DNA of 64,000 nucleotides from Azoarcus sp031546845 (GCA_031546845.1 JAVBJT010000026.1:1-64000); one strand, 5' to 3'; shown: positions 34,355 to 43,124, counted from the first letter of the stretch. The notes: generated from the sequence alone by a model not told the origin. Made by a program: numbers and translations.

Positions 34355-35443
34355 TCACCTCAACTTCAGCGTCGACAGACCGAACAGCACCAGCATGATG
34401 GTGATGATCCAAAACCGGACCACGACCTGCGTTTCCTTCCAGCCGGACAATTCGTAATGATGGTGCAGCGGCGCCATGCGGAAGATGCGCTTGCCGCCGG
34501 TGACCTTGAAGTACAGCACCTGCAGCATCACCGACAGGGTTTCGGCGACGAACAGGCCACCCATGATGAACAACACGATTTCCTGGCGCACGATCACCGC
34601 GACGGTGCCCAGCGCCGCGCCCAGCGCCAGCGCGCCGACATCGCCCATGAACACTTCCGCCGGATAGGCGTTGAACCATAGGAAGCCCAGGCCCGCGCCG
34701 CAAATCGCGCCGCAGAACACGGCCAGTTCGCCAGCGCCGGCGATGTAGGGCACGCCGAGGTATTTAGAAAAGCCGGCATGGCCCGCAACGTAGGCGAAGA
34801 TCGCCAGCGCGCCGGCCACCATCACCGTGGGCATGATCGCCAGGCCATCGAGACCGTCGGTGAGGTTGACCGCATGGCTGGTGCCGTTGATAACGAAGTA
34901 ACTCAATACGATGAAACCGAAAACGCCAAGCGGGTAAGCGACGGCCTTGAAAAAAGGCACGATCAGCTCGGTATGGGCCGGTGTATCGGCGGTAACGCCG
35001 AGAATGATCGCCGCCGCCAGCGCGATCAGCGACGTCCACAAATATTTCCAGCGGCTCGGCAACCCCTTCGGATCGCGGTGCACCACCTTGCGCCAGTCAT
35101 CCACCCAGCCGACAGCGCCGAAACCGAGCGTAACGAACAGCGTCACCCACACGTAAACGTTGCGCAGATCGCCCCACAGCAGAATAGTGATGCCGATGGA
35201 AATCAAGATCAGCGCGCCACCCATCGTCGGCGTGCCGGCTTTGGTCAGATGCGATTTGGGACCGTCGTCGCGCACCGCCTGGCCGATTTTTTTTGCCGCC
35301 AGCCAGCGGATCACCATCGGCCCAGCGGCAAGCGAAATCGCCAGCGCGGTCAGCGCCCCCAGCACAGCACGTAGCGTGATGTAGCCGAATACATTGAAAC
35401 CGCGAATATCCCGGCCGAGCCAGAGAGCGAGTTCGAGCAGCAT
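34355..35443 (-). CDS. mraY: Phospho-N-acetylmuramoyl-pentapeptide transferase
   Basis: 362-aa integral membrane enzyme making lipid I. About ten helices with the conserved cytoplasmic loops: TMGGALI, the aspartate pair GWVDDWRK, NLTDGLDGLAIMP, FMGDVGALALG and the HHH motif PLHHHYELSGW. ATG 35443 is chosen because it gives the usual N-terminus MLLELALWL; the frame extends 21 codons further into murF. It overlaps or abuts the end of murF, so translation is probably coupled. Confidence 0.98.
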   Translation of the reverse strand: MLLELALWLGRDIRGFNVFGYITLRAVLGALTALAISLAAGPMVIRWLAAKKIGQAVRDDGPKSHLTKAGTPTMGGALILISIGITILLWGDLRNVYVWVTLFVTLGFGAVGWVDDWRKVVHRDPKGLPSRWKYLWTSLIALAAAIILGVTADTPAHTELIVPFFKAVAYPLGVFGFIVLSYFVINGTSHAVNLTDGLDGLAIMPTVMVAGALAIFAYVAGHAGFSKYLGVPYIAGAGELAVFCGAICGAGLGFLWFNAYPAEVFMGDVGALALGAALGTVAVIVRQEIVLFIMGGLFVAETLSVMLQVLYFKVTGGKRIFRMAPLHHHYELSGWKETQVVVRFWIITIMLVLFGLSTLKLR

Positions 35444-35444
35444 G

Positions 35445-36872
35445 CTATGCGTCTGTTCCTTCCGTGCCGGCGCCATCGCGCGGGGCAACAAGCTGTTCCA
35501 CCACACGCTCCATACGCATGAAGCGCGAACCCTTCACCAGCACCACGGTATCGGCGTCGAGCAGCCCGGCAAGCGCGGTCGCGAGGATATCCGGCGAATC
35601 GAAATGGCAACCGCCGTCGCCGAAATTGCGCACCGCAACCGCGCTCATCTCGCCCAGGGCGTAGAGCCTGTCCACACCCCGGCTTTTGGCGTAACCGCCA
35701 ATCTCATCATGCAATTGGGCGCTGGCCTCGCCAATTTCGCCCATGTCGCCAAGCACGAGGATCTTGCGCCCCGGCGTTGCCGCGAGCACATCGATGCCGG
35801 CGCGCACGGAATCGGGGTTGGCATTATAGGTATCGTCCAGAACCAAGCACCCGCCCGGCCCGGTTCGGCGCTGCAGGCGACCCTGCGCGGCGGTGAAGGT
35901 AGACAGGCCTTCGACCACGGCATCGAACGTCACGCCCGCGGCCAGGCATGCGGCAGCGGCGCCAACAGCGTTGCGCGCGTTATGTAAACCAGGCACCTGC
36001 AAGGAAATGACCGCGCTGCCCTGCGGCGCGGCCAGCTCCAGGCGCAAACCGAGCCCGTGCAGCGTACAGCGGCCACGCACATCGGCTGCCTGATCGATAC
36101 CGAACGTCACTATCGCCCGCCCCGCGTTGAGCGTGCGCCAATAGCCAGCATGGGCGTCGTCGGCGTTGATGACGGCAACGCCGCCCCCTGCGCCACCCAG
36201 CCCCGTATAGATTTCACCCTTGGCCCGCGCCACCTCGGCCAACGACCCGAGCCCAAGCAAATGGGCACGCTGGGCGTTGTTGACGATAGCCACCGTGGGC
36301 TGCGCGAGCCTGGATAGATAAGCGATTTCGCCAGGGCGGTTCATGCCCATCTCGATTACCGCGCCACGGTGCCCGGCGCGCAACTCGAACAAGGTCAGCG
36401 GCAGGCCGATGTCGTTGTTGAAGTTGCCGCGCGTAGCCAATATTCCATCGTCACCCTCGCCGCCATAACCATCGCGGCGCGCCTGCGCGCGCAGAATAGC
36501 GGCGCACATATCCTTCACAGTGGTCTTGCCGTTGCTGCCGGTGACCCCAATCAGCGGCAGCGTGAAGCGCGCACGCCACGCGGCGGCGAGTGTGCCGAGC
36601 GCGAGGCGGGTGTCATCGACAACGGCGAGCGGCAAAGCCGCGGTCGTCTGGCTGTCGGCCCAGCGCGTATCGACCAGCGCCGCGGCCGCACCGGCGGCGG
36701 CGGCCTGGGCGACAAAATCGTGACCGTCGAAATGCTCACCGCGCAGCGCGACGAACAATTGGCCGGGCGCCACGGCCCGGCTATCGGTACCGACGCTGCC
36801 GAAGCAGGCCACGCCCGTCGTGCGCGCGGCGTGCGCGGCAAGCGCGCCCGCGGCTTCCTGCAAAGTCATCAT
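35445..36872 (-). CDS. murF: UDP-MurNAc-tripeptide--D-alanyl-D-alanine ligase
   Basis: 475-aa Mur ligase joining D-Ala-D-Ala to the UDP-MurNAc tripeptide. Motifs are GSNGKTTVKD (ATP loop), RGNFNNDIGLPLTLF, EMGMNRPGEI and DDTYNANPDS. The start is an ATGATG pair at 36872/36869 overlapping the murE stop, with AGAGGT upstream; the in-frame start at 36896 lies inside murE. Codon use is like the neighbours. Confidence 0.97.
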   Translation of the reverse strand: MMTLQEAAGALAAHAARTTGVACFGSVGTDSRAVAPGQLFVALRGEHFDGHDFVAQAAAAGAAAALVDTRWADSQTTAALPLAVVDDTRLALGTLAAAWRARFTLPLIGVTGSNGKTTVKDMCAAILRAQARRDGYGGEGDDGILATRGNFNNDIGLPLTLFELRAGHRGAVIEMGMNRPGEIAYLSRLAQPTVAIVNNAQRAHLLGLGSLAEVARAKGEIYTGLGGAGGGVAVINADDAHAGYWRTLNAGRAIVTFGIDQAADVRGRCTLHGLGLRLELAAPQGSAVISLQVPGLHNARNAVGAAAACLAAGVTFDAVVEGLSTFTAAQGRLQRRTGPGGCLVLDDTYNANPDSVRAGIDVLAATPGRKILVLGDMGEIGEASAQLHDEIGGYAKSRGVDRLYALGEMSAVAVRNFGDGGCHFDSPDILATALAGLLDADTVVLVKGSRFMRMERVVEQLVAPRDGAGTEGTDA

Positions 36873-38374
36873 GCGACCAACCTCTTGCGGTTCCACGCGA
36901 GCAACGCCGCGCGCGCCTGCTCCAGATCGGAAAACGGCAGCCGCCGGCCCTGAATTTCCTGATAGGGCTCGTGCCCTTTGCCGGCGATGACGATGAGATC
37001 GTCCGCCGCCGCCTCGCCAATGGCGACGCGAATCGCCTCGGCGCGATCGACTATGCGCTCGGCCCCGGCGCCCGCCCCAGCGGCAACGGCCTCGATGATG
37101 GCGGCGGGGTCTTCACCGCGCGGGTTGTCGCTGGTAATCACAACACGATCGGCCAACCGGCCGGCCGCCTCACCCATCAAAGGCCGCTTACCCGTGTCGC
37201 GGCCACCGCCACAGCCGAACACGCACACCAGCCGGCCGCCGCGCGCATGCGCGGTTTCGCGCACGGCTTCGAGCGCCTTGGCGAGCGCATCCGGCGTATG
37301 CGCGTAGTCGATAACCACAAGCGGTTCGCCGATGCCACCGACAAGCTGCATCCGCCCCTGCGGCGGCGTCAGCCTGGGAAGCACGGCGAGCACATCCTCC
37401 AGCGCCACGCCGCGCGCGAGCAGGGCACCGATGACCGCGAGCAGGTTGGAAACGTTGAACGGCGCGACCACGTTGACCTGCACGTCATGCGCCTGGCCTT
37501 CCCAGCGCAGCGCGAAGCGCAGCCCCGAAGCCGCGCCGCGCACATGTTCGGCGGCGAGAAGGCGCGCGCCCGCCACCGCGGCCGCCGCGCCTTGCGTATA
37601 GGCAATGACCGGCATGCCGGCGCCGGCCAAGCGCCGCGCCAGACTTGCGCCGAAATCGTCATCCGCGTTCAACACCGCCTCGCCGATATCCGTAGCGTCG
37701 AACAGCCGTGCCTTGGCCGCCGCGTACGCTTCCATCGAGCCGTGGTAATCGAGGTGGTCGCGCGTCAAATTGGTGAATATCGCCACGTCGAAGCGCGCGC
37801 CATTGACGCGCCCTTGATCGAGGCCGATGGACGACACCTCCATCGCCGCCGCCTCACTACCGTCAGCGAGAAAACCCGCGAGAATGCGGTGCAGATCCAG
37901 CGCATCCGGCGTGGTGTTGTCCGAATCCGTCAGATTCCCGGGGAAACCGCTGCCCAGCGTACCGATAACACCGCAACGCACATCCAGTTCGTTCAGCGCG
38001 CACGCCAGCCATTGGCTGACGGTCGTCTTGCCGTTGGTACCGGTCACGCCAGCCAGCCACAAATGGGCCGAGGGGCGGCCGTAAATTTCGTCGGCAAGAT
38101 AACCGGCTACATCACGCAAGCCCCGCACCGGCAGGGACGGCACCGTGATCTGCTCGCCGTCGGGGATATTGAAACCGTCACCACTCTCCCACAACACCGC
38201 GGCGGCGCCGCGTTCAATCGCGGCGCCGATGTAGCGTCGCCCATCCGTGGAAAAACCCGGCCACGCGGCGAACACCTCACCCGCGCCAATGCGGCGCGAA
38301 TCGCCGCTGATGCCCACGGGCGTGACGCCCTGCGCACGCAAGCGATCGAGCAGCGCCAACGCAACGGTACTCAC
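36869..38374 (-). CDS. murE: UDP-MurNAc-L-Ala-D-Glu--meso-diaminopimelate ligase
   Basis: 501-aa Mur ligase adding the third residue. The meso-DAP recognition motif DNPR (TSDNPRGEDP) shows that DAP rather than lysine is used, which fits a Gram-negative wall. The ATP loop is GTNGKTT, and the lysine that is carbamylated in the family lies in YAAAKARLF. The start is GTG at 38374 overlapping the ftsI stop (GTGA), with GGGAGG 5 bp upstream. Confidence 0.98.
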   Translation of the reverse strand: MSTVALALLDRLRAQGVTPVGISGDSRRIGAGEVFAAWPGFSTDGRRYIGAAIERGAAAVLWESGDGFNIPDGEQITVPSLPVRGLRDVAGYLADEIYGRPSAHLWLAGVTGTNGKTTVSQWLACALNELDVRCGVIGTLGSGFPGNLTDSDNTTPDALDLHRILAGFLADGSEAAAMEVSSIGLDQGRVNGARFDVAIFTNLTRDHLDYHGSMEAYAAAKARLFDATDIGEAVLNADDDFGASLARRLAGAGMPVIAYTQGAAAAVAGARLLAAEHVRGAASGLRFALRWEGQAHDVQVNVVAPFNVSNLLAVIGALLARGVALEDVLAVLPRLTPPQGRMQLVGGIGEPLVVIDYAHTPDALAKALEAVRETAHARGGRLVCVFGCGGGRDTGKRPLMGEAAGRLADRVVITSDNPRGEDPAAIIEAVAAGAGAGAERIVDRAEAIRVAIGEAAADDLIVIAGKGHEPYQEIQGRRLPFSDLEQARAALLAWNRKRLVA

Positions 38375-40140
38375 ATGTCCTCCCGGCGCGGTGCGGCAGG
38401 CGTGGAAGGCACGGCCGCCACGGGCGCGCGCGCGACCTGCAACGGCAAAGCATCGGGCGCGACGCCGAGCGCGCGCAGCGAACCTTCCATGATGCGGGCA
38501 AACACCGGCGCGGCCACGGCACCGGCGTAATACGCACCGGCACTCGGCTCGTCGATCATCACCGCGACGACCAGACGCGGATTGGATACGGGAGCAAAAC
38601 CGACAAAGGACGACACGTATTTCTTCGTATACACGCCACCTTCGAGCTTGAGCGCGGTGCCGGTTTTACCGCCGACGCGATACCCAGGGATATGCGCCTT
38701 GGTGGCGGTGCCGCCCGGTTCGGTGACGGTTTCCAGCATCGCCCGCATCTGTTTGACCGTTTGCGGCGAGAACACGCGCTTGCCGGCGGACGGCGGCAAG
38801 CCGTCGACGCGGGTCAAGGAAAGCGGCAGTAGATCGCCGTCGCGGGCGAACGCCAGATAAGCGCGCGCCATCTGGATTAGGCTGACGGAAATACCGTGGC
38901 CATAGGCCATCGTCGCCTGCTCAATCGGGCGCCAAGTTTTCGCCGGGCGCAAACGCCCACTGGCCTCGCCGGGAAAGCCGAGATTAAGCGGTGCGCCGAA
39001 ACCGAGTTGGTGGAACATCTGCCACATTTCCTCGGGCGGAAACTGCAGCCCGATCTTTGCAGTGCCGATGTTCGACGACTTCTGGATGACCTCGGCCACC
39101 GTCAGCGCGCCGCTGCGATGAGAATCGGAAATCGTCGCCGTACCGATGGTCATTTTCCCCGGGCTGGTGTCGATCACCGTGGTCGGCTTGACCTTGCCGC
39201 GGTCGAGCGCAAGGCTGACGATGAACGGCTTCATCACCAACCCCGGCTCAAAGCTGTCGGTCAAAACGCGGTTGCGCAACTGCGCCCCGGTAAGGCTGGC
39301 CCGGTTGTTCGGGTTGTAGGTTGGCGCATTGGCGAGCGCGAGAATCTCCCCGGTGCGCACGTCGATCACCACCGCCGCGCCGGCCTTGGCTTTATTCGCC
39401 TCCATCCCGTCGCGCAGCGCGGAATAGGCCATGTACTGAATCTTGCTATCCATCGCCAATGCGACATCCTCGCCGTCGCGCGGCGGGCGGATCGACTCCA
39501 CATCCTCGACGATCTGGCCGCGGCGGTCCTTGATGACGCGGCGCGAACCGGGCGCGCCGGCAAGGAATTTCTCGTAAGCCAGCTCGATGCCTTCTTGGCC
39601 GACATCTTCCACCCCGGTAAAACCGAGCATGTGGGCCATCACCTCGCCGCCGGGGTAATAGCGGCGGAATTCCTGCTGCTGATGAATGCCGGCCAGCTTC
39701 AGATCGGCAACACGGTCGGCCACTTCGGGCGATAGTTGCCGTTTCAGGTAAGTAAAATCGTGCCCGCTGGCGAAACGGTTGTTGAGTTCAGCGACATCCA
39801 TGCCGAGCAGGCCGGCAAGCTTGCGCACATCGGACGGCTCCAGCCTGGCATCGGAAGGAATCGCCCATACCGAGCGCACCGGCGTGCTCACCGCCAGCAT
39901 GTCGCCATAGCGGTCGGTAATCCGCCCCCGCGTTGCCGGCATTTCGATGATTCGCGCATAGCGCGACTCGCCCTTGGCCTGCAGAAAAGCGTTATTCACG
40001 CCTTGCAGATACATGGCGCGCCCGGCCAGCAGAATCGAGCAGCCGAGCAGCACGATCAGCACGAAGCGCGCCCGCCACAGCGGCAGTTCGTGGCGCAGCA
40101 GCGGATTGTGATTGAAGGTAACGGTGCGCTGGGTCGTCAT
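38371..40140 (-). CDS. ftsI: Division transpeptidase FtsI (PBP3) with Leu in place of the catalytic Ser
   Basis: 589-aa class B penicillin-binding protein that crosslinks septal peptidoglycan with FtsW. It has one N-terminal transmembrane helix (about 25-45), a pedestal domain (to about 220), then the transpeptidase domain. The SxN motif S355-S356-N357 and KTG motif K492-T493-G494 are intact, and so is K304. However, the SxxK nucleophile position reads EPGLVMKPF: residue 301 is leucine (codon TTG, plus-strand CAA at 39238-39240), where the family has serine. One base (TCG to TTG) explains it. ATG 40140 overlaps the ftsL stop. Gene, length and neighbours are otherwise normal, so this is either a sequence error or an acylation-dead enzyme. 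Confidence 0.96.
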   Translation of the reverse strand: MTTQRTVTFNHNPLLRHELPLWRARFVLIVLLGCSILLAGRAMYLQGVNNAFLQAKGESRYARIIEMPATRGRITDRYGDMLAVSTPVRSVWAIPSDARLEPSDVRKLAGLLGMDVAELNNRFASGHDFTYLKRQLSPEVADRVADLKLAGIHQQQEFRRYYPGGEVMAHMLGFTGVEDVGQEGIELAYEKFLAGAPGSRRVIKDRRGQIVEDVESIRPPRDGEDVALAMDSKIQYMAYSALRDGMEANKAKAGAAVVIDVRTGEILALANAPTYNPNNRASLTGAQLRNRVLTDSFEPGLVMKPFIVSLALDRGKVKPTTVIDTSPGKMTIGTATISDSHRSGALTVAEVIQKSSNIGTAKIGLQFPPEEMWQMFHQLGFGAPLNLGFPGEASGRLRPAKTWRPIEQATMAYGHGISVSLIQMARAYLAFARDGDLLPLSLTRVDGLPPSAGKRVFSPQTVKQMRAMLETVTEPGGTATKAHIPGYRVGGKTGTALKLEGGVYTKKYVSSFVGFAPVSNPRLVVAVMIDEPSAGAYYAGAVAAPVFARIMEGSLRALGVAPDALPLQVARAPVAAVPSTPAAPRREDM

Positions 40141-40403
40141 GGCTGCGGCTCCGCCACGATTATCTGCGCGGGCACCGGCGGGCGCATGCCGAGCTTTTCG
40201 CGCGCGAGCTTCTCGATCCGTGCGTGGGCAGCCCAGGTGCTCTGTTCAAGCTGCAACTGCCCCCACTCCACCTCGAGCGCGTGCGCACGGGTCTGCTCAC
40301 GCTCGACTTCCGAAAACAACTTACGCGCCTGATGCTGCGCCGCCACGACCCCCAGGCCGCTAGCGACCGCAAGCGCGACGAGGAACGCATCGGCGCGGAT
40401 CAT
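40137..40403 (-). CDS. ftsL: Cell division protein FtsL
   Basis: 88-aa bitopic protein that forms a complex with FtsB and FtsQ and helps activate FtsWI. A single N-terminal transmembrane helix (about 5-23) is followed by a leucine-zipper-like coiled coil (about 28-65) and EKLAREKLGMRPP, the usual FtsL C-terminal signature. ATG 40403 overlaps the rsmH stop (ATGA), and its own stop overlaps ftsI. Confidence 0.94.
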   Translation of the reverse strand: MIRADAFLVALAVASGLGVVAAQHQARKLFSEVEREQTRAHALEVEWGQLQLEQSTWAAHARIEKLAREKLGMRPPVPAQIIVAEPQP

Positions 40404-41338
40404 GCCGCCTCCGCACTGCGCTCGGCCACCCGCATAACGGCACTGCGCGCGCGCGGATTGGCGGCGACTTCGGCCTCGGTCGGGCGCGTTGCGCGCGTCA
40501 CCAGCTTCAGCCGCGGGGCCGGCAAATCGGCCGCGCGCACCGGCAGGCGCGCCGGCAACGAAACGGGACGGGACTCATCGCGCATGAAACGTTTAACGAT
40601 GCGATCTTCCAGCGAATGAAAGCTGATGACCACCAGCCGGCCTCCGTCGCGCAAACGCGCGGCGCACGACGGCAACACGCGGCTCAGCTCCTCCAGTTCT
40701 TGGTTAACGAAAATCCGTAAAGCTTGAAAGCTCCGCGTCGCCGGATGCTGCCCCGGCTCGCGTGTACGGACCGCCTTTTCCACGATCGCGGCAAGCTGTC
40801 CAGTGGTTGCAACAGCCCCCCCTGCCCGAGCAGCAACAACCGCCTTTGCAATCGCATAAGCAAACCGTTCTTCCCCATAATCCCTCAGCACCTCCGCGAT
40901 TTGACCGACGGACGCTTCCGCCAACCATTGCGCCGCGGTCTGGCCGCGGCTTGTATCCATGCGCATATCCAGCGGAGCGTCGAAACGAAAGCTCATACCT
41001 CGCGCCGCATCGTCAAGCTGGGGCGAAGAAACGCCCAGATCCAGCAACACGCCATCCACCTGCTCGACGCCCAAGTCGTCGAGCACCTCGTCCAAGGCGC
41101 TGAAAGGCGTGTGCACCAATGTCAAACGCGCATCGGCCAGGGCGGCGCCGGCAGCAATCGCGGCCGGATCGCGGTCGAACGCGATCAAACGCCCCGCTGC
41201 GCCAAGCCGCGCCAAAACCTCGCGGCTGTGCCCGCCACGGCCGAAAGTGCCGTCGATATAAACTCCGTCGGCCTTGATCGCCAGCGCCTGCACCGCCTCG
41301 ACGACCAGCACGCTGACATGTTCGCGTTCCGCACTCAC
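40400..41338 (-). CDS. rsmH: 16S rRNA (cytosine-1402-N4)-methyltransferase
   Basis: 312-aa SAM-dependent enzyme methylating C1402 in the ribosomal P site. Motifs are HVSVLVVEAV, DGTFGRGGHS (SAM site), DLGVSSPQLDDAARGMSFR, TRSFQALRIFVNQEL and ISFHSLEDRIVKRFM. The start is GTG 41338 overlapping the mraZ stop (GTGA); upstream in-frame starts lie inside mraZ. Confidence 0.98.
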   Translation of the reverse strand: MSAEREHVSVLVVEAVQALAIKADGVYIDGTFGRGGHSREVLARLGAAGRLIAFDRDPAAIAAGAALADARLTLVHTPFSALDEVLDDLGVEQVDGVLLDLGVSSPQLDDAARGMSFRFDAPLDMRMDTSRGQTAAQWLAEASVGQIAEVLRDYGEERFAYAIAKAVVAARAGGAVATTGQLAAIVEKAVRTREPGQHPATRSFQALRIFVNQELEELSRVLPSCAARLRDGGRLVVISFHSLEDRIVKRFMRDESRPVSLPARLPVRAADLPAPRLKLVTRATRPTEAEVAANPRARSAVMRVAERSAEAA

Positions 41339-41778
41339 AGCGCGAGACTCTCGAAACCCGGCGGCAAACCGGTATCGGCAAGCGCCAGCATGGCCGCCTG
41401 CTGCTTCTGCCACCCGGCATCCGACCACAGCTCGAAATGCGATCCCTGGCCGACCAGCCAAACCTGCTTTTCGAGCTTCGCGAACTGGCGCAGCGACGGC
41501 GCGACCAGTACCCGGCCGGCGCTATCCAGACTTTCTTCCTGCGCGAAACCGACAAGCAGCCGCTTCAGTTGGGCGGACAAGGGATCGAGACTGGGCGCGG
41601 CCAGCACCTTGTCGCGGATCGGCACCCAGGCGGGTACGGGATAGACGAGCAGGCAGCCGTGCGGATGAGCGGTGATGACCAGTTGTCCGCTGTCGACAGC
41701 CAAGGCGTCACGGTGCCGCGCGGGAATCGCGAGACGACCCTTGGCATCGAGACTGAGCGCGACAGCACCCTGAAACAT
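41335..41778 (-). CDS. mraZ: Transcriptional regulator MraZ
   Basis: 147-aa AbrB-like DNA-binding protein that represses the dcw promoter in E. coli. Two tandem SpoVT-AbrB-type domains are visible, the first with ALSLDAKGRLAIPARHRD and the second with SLDSAGRVLVAPSLRQ. ATG 41778 has AGGAG 7 bp upstream. Its likely operator, four boxes at 10-bp spacing, lies 45-80 bp upstream (41823-41857), so autoregulation is expected. Confidence 0.97.
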   Translation of the reverse strand: MFQGAVALSLDAKGRLAIPARHRDALAVDSGQLVITAHPHGCLLVYPVPAWVPIRDKVLAAPSLDPLSAQLKRLLVGFAQEESLDSAGRVLVAPSLRQFAKLEKQVWLVGQGSHFELWSDAGWQKQQAAMLALADTGLPPGFESLAL

Positions 41779-41822
41779 CGTTACTCCTGACCGGTTTGGA
41801 TGAAGCGCGACCTGGACCTCCA

Positions 41823-41857
41823 GACACTTCAACCCACTTTTATCCACTAAACCCCAC
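41823..41857 (-). promoter_or_regulatory. MraZ operator, four boxes at 10-bp spacing
   Basis: On the minus strand, reading toward mraZ: GTGGG (41857-41853), GTGGA (41847-41843), GTGGG (41837-41833) and a weaker GTGTC (41827-41823), each start exactly 10 bp apart. MraZ is known to bind direct repeats of GTGGG-like boxes with 5-bp spacers, so this is very probably its binding site. Confidence 0.85.
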
Positions 41858-41885
41858 TTTAGAGCAAAAATCCCTTTTTGGTCAA
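41856..41885 (-). promoter_or_regulatory. mraZ (dcw) promoter
   Basis: On the minus strand -35 TTGACC (41885-41880) and -10 TAAAGT (41861-41856) with an 18-bp spacer. The -10 touches the first MraZ box, so bound MraZ would block the start site. Confidence 0.7.
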
Positions 41886-42127
41886 GCTGGCTTTGTGTGA
41901 TTTTTCTTTGCCGCACAATGACTTATGCGCAAACCGGAAAGCCCCCGCTAAGCCTTTAAAATCAAGGCAAATGCGCCTAATCCAAGCGTCGCACGCGCAT
42001 TCGGGCAGACGTTCGGGCGCAACGGTGGGAAAAAGTGGAGAAACGCTGCCGAAACGACAGCGGGCGGCGCCTCGAGCATGCGGCGCGCGATGTGAAACCG
42101 AAGAAGAAAAACGGAAACAGCGGGAAA
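41886..42127. other. Intergenic region between rnpB and the mraZ promoter
   Basis: About 240 bp with no gene. It holds a likely rnpB terminator at 42041-42062 and a weak hairpin GCCTT-N7-AAGGC near 41950-41975. The rest shows no recognisable feature. Confidence 0.55.
42041..42062 (-). terminator. Likely rnpB terminator
   Basis: On the minus strand CGCTGTCG (42062-42055) pairs with CGGCAGCG (42051-42044), 8 bp including one G-U, with loop TTT, followed by TTTCTCCACTTTTT. It lies about 65 nt past the expected mature 3' end of the RNase P RNA. Confidence 0.5.
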
Positions 42128-42580
42128 GGGAAGTCCGCCGATAAGCCGGGTTCTGTCGAGCATTTCCAGCAAGCGCTGGAAACACCGGGCAATCATTCCT
42201 CTGGGCGGCGCGTTACCACGCCGCTCTAGCAGCCTACCCGGGAGCGACGCGAGCCACGCCGATGCTCCCCTATTTGGCCTTGCCCCGGATGGGGTTTGCC
42301 GTGCCGACGCCGTTACCGGCGCCGCGGTGGGCTCTTACCCGTCGGAACCAGAAAGCTCCGACCGGAAACGCGACAAGCGCGCTCCGCACCGTTTCACCCT
42401 TGCCTGATCCGCTCTCCCAAAGGGAAAACGGCCATCGGCGGTCTGCTCTCTGTTGCACTTTCCGTCGCCTTGGGCCTTTCGGCTTATAGCGCCCGGCCGT
42501 TAGCCGGCATCCTGCTCTACGGGGCCCGGACTTTCCTCCACGCGCGCAATGCGCACGCAGCGACTGCCTGGCGAACTTCC
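42128..42580 (-). ncRNA. rnpB: RNase P RNA (bacterial type A)
   Basis: Catalytic RNA of tRNA 5' processing. On the minus strand I can read the conserved blocks GAGGAAAGTCCGGGC, GTGCAACAGAGAGCA, CAAGGGTGAAACGGTGCGG, GGTAAGAGC, GCAAGGCCAAATAGG, CCCGGGTAGGCTGC and the 3' ACAGAACCCGGCTTATC. The 5' end is placed at GGAAG near 42580 and the 3' end near 42128 by analogy with E. coli; both are approximate. About 45 nt between GGTGCGG and GGTAAGAGC (42341-42385) enlarge the P12 region relative to E. coli. The RNA is on the same strand as, and upstream of, mraZ. Confidence 0.95.
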
Positions 42581-42588
42581 CGTGGCGG

Positions 42589-42594
42589 ATTATA
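42589..42594 (-). promoter_or_regulatory. -10 box of rnpB
   Basis: A perfect TATAAT on the minus strand, 9 nt before the proposed RNase P RNA 5' end. The expected -35 region (about 42612-42617) lies inside the end of the preceding lipoprotein gene and is a poor match. Confidence 0.6.
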
Positions 42595-42603
42595 CGCGCG
42601 TAT

Positions 42604-43044
42604 TTACTGCCCAGCGGCAGGCGCGGCAGGAGCAGCGGGCACAAAAACAACCACGCCATCCTTCAGGCGGAAGCTACCGACCGGCGCGCCCGGTGGCTGG
42701 CCGCCGGGATTGTCCCAGTCCTGCACCAGGCAGCGCTGCGTGCTGGCAAGATACCAGCGCTGCCCTTGGTGCAGCGCCCAAAGTTGATCGCCGGCGACGA
42801 ATACATCCATATCGACCAGCTTGGTCGAACCCGGATGAATGGCGACACGCCTTTGGCATTGCGGCAGACGCGACGCGACGATCGCCTGCTTCACGCTGTC
42901 ATCCCAGAAGTACGTCTGTTCCCGCACCAGGATCAGCGCATGCTCCTTGCCTTCTATGGAATACGCGGTCGCGCCGTTCTCGCAGGCTGCGAGCACAGGC
43001 AGCAGGCCAAGGGCGATCAGATAACGCGACAGACGAAACGGCAT
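42604..43044 (-). CDS. Hypothetical lipoprotein
   Basis: 146-aa predicted lipoprotein of unknown function. It has a basic start, hydrophobic core and lipobox LAAC with C21. The mature part has three cysteines besides C21 (in LPQCQRR and TQRCLVQD contexts) and an alanine/proline tail. ATG 43044 has AAGGAGC close upstream. It stands alone between pyrC and rnpB; its 3' end overlaps the presumed rnpB promoter. Confidence 0.7.
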   Translation of the reverse strand: MPFRLSRYLIALGLLPVLAACENGATAYSIEGKEHALILVREQTYFWDDSVKQAIVASRLPQCQRRVAIHPGSTKLVDMDVFVAGDQLWALHQGQRWYLASTQRCLVQDWDNPGGQPPGAPVGSFRLKDGVVVFVPAAPAAPAAGQ

Positions 43045-43124
43045 GACAAGCTCCTTCGTGACTCAGATCCAGCGTTTACCGATTCACACCTCGGCCTTAC
43101 TCCACACCGGCCGCATGCATCCAC

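Noticed and set aside
36590..38530. 646-codon open frame antisense to murE/murF
   Set aside because: Shadow frame over two well-supported Mur ligases; no recognisable domain or ribosome-binding site.
40700..40900. Stretch of rsmH with less G/C, suspected frameshift
   Set aside because: The RsmH frame continues through it with family motifs on both sides in register.
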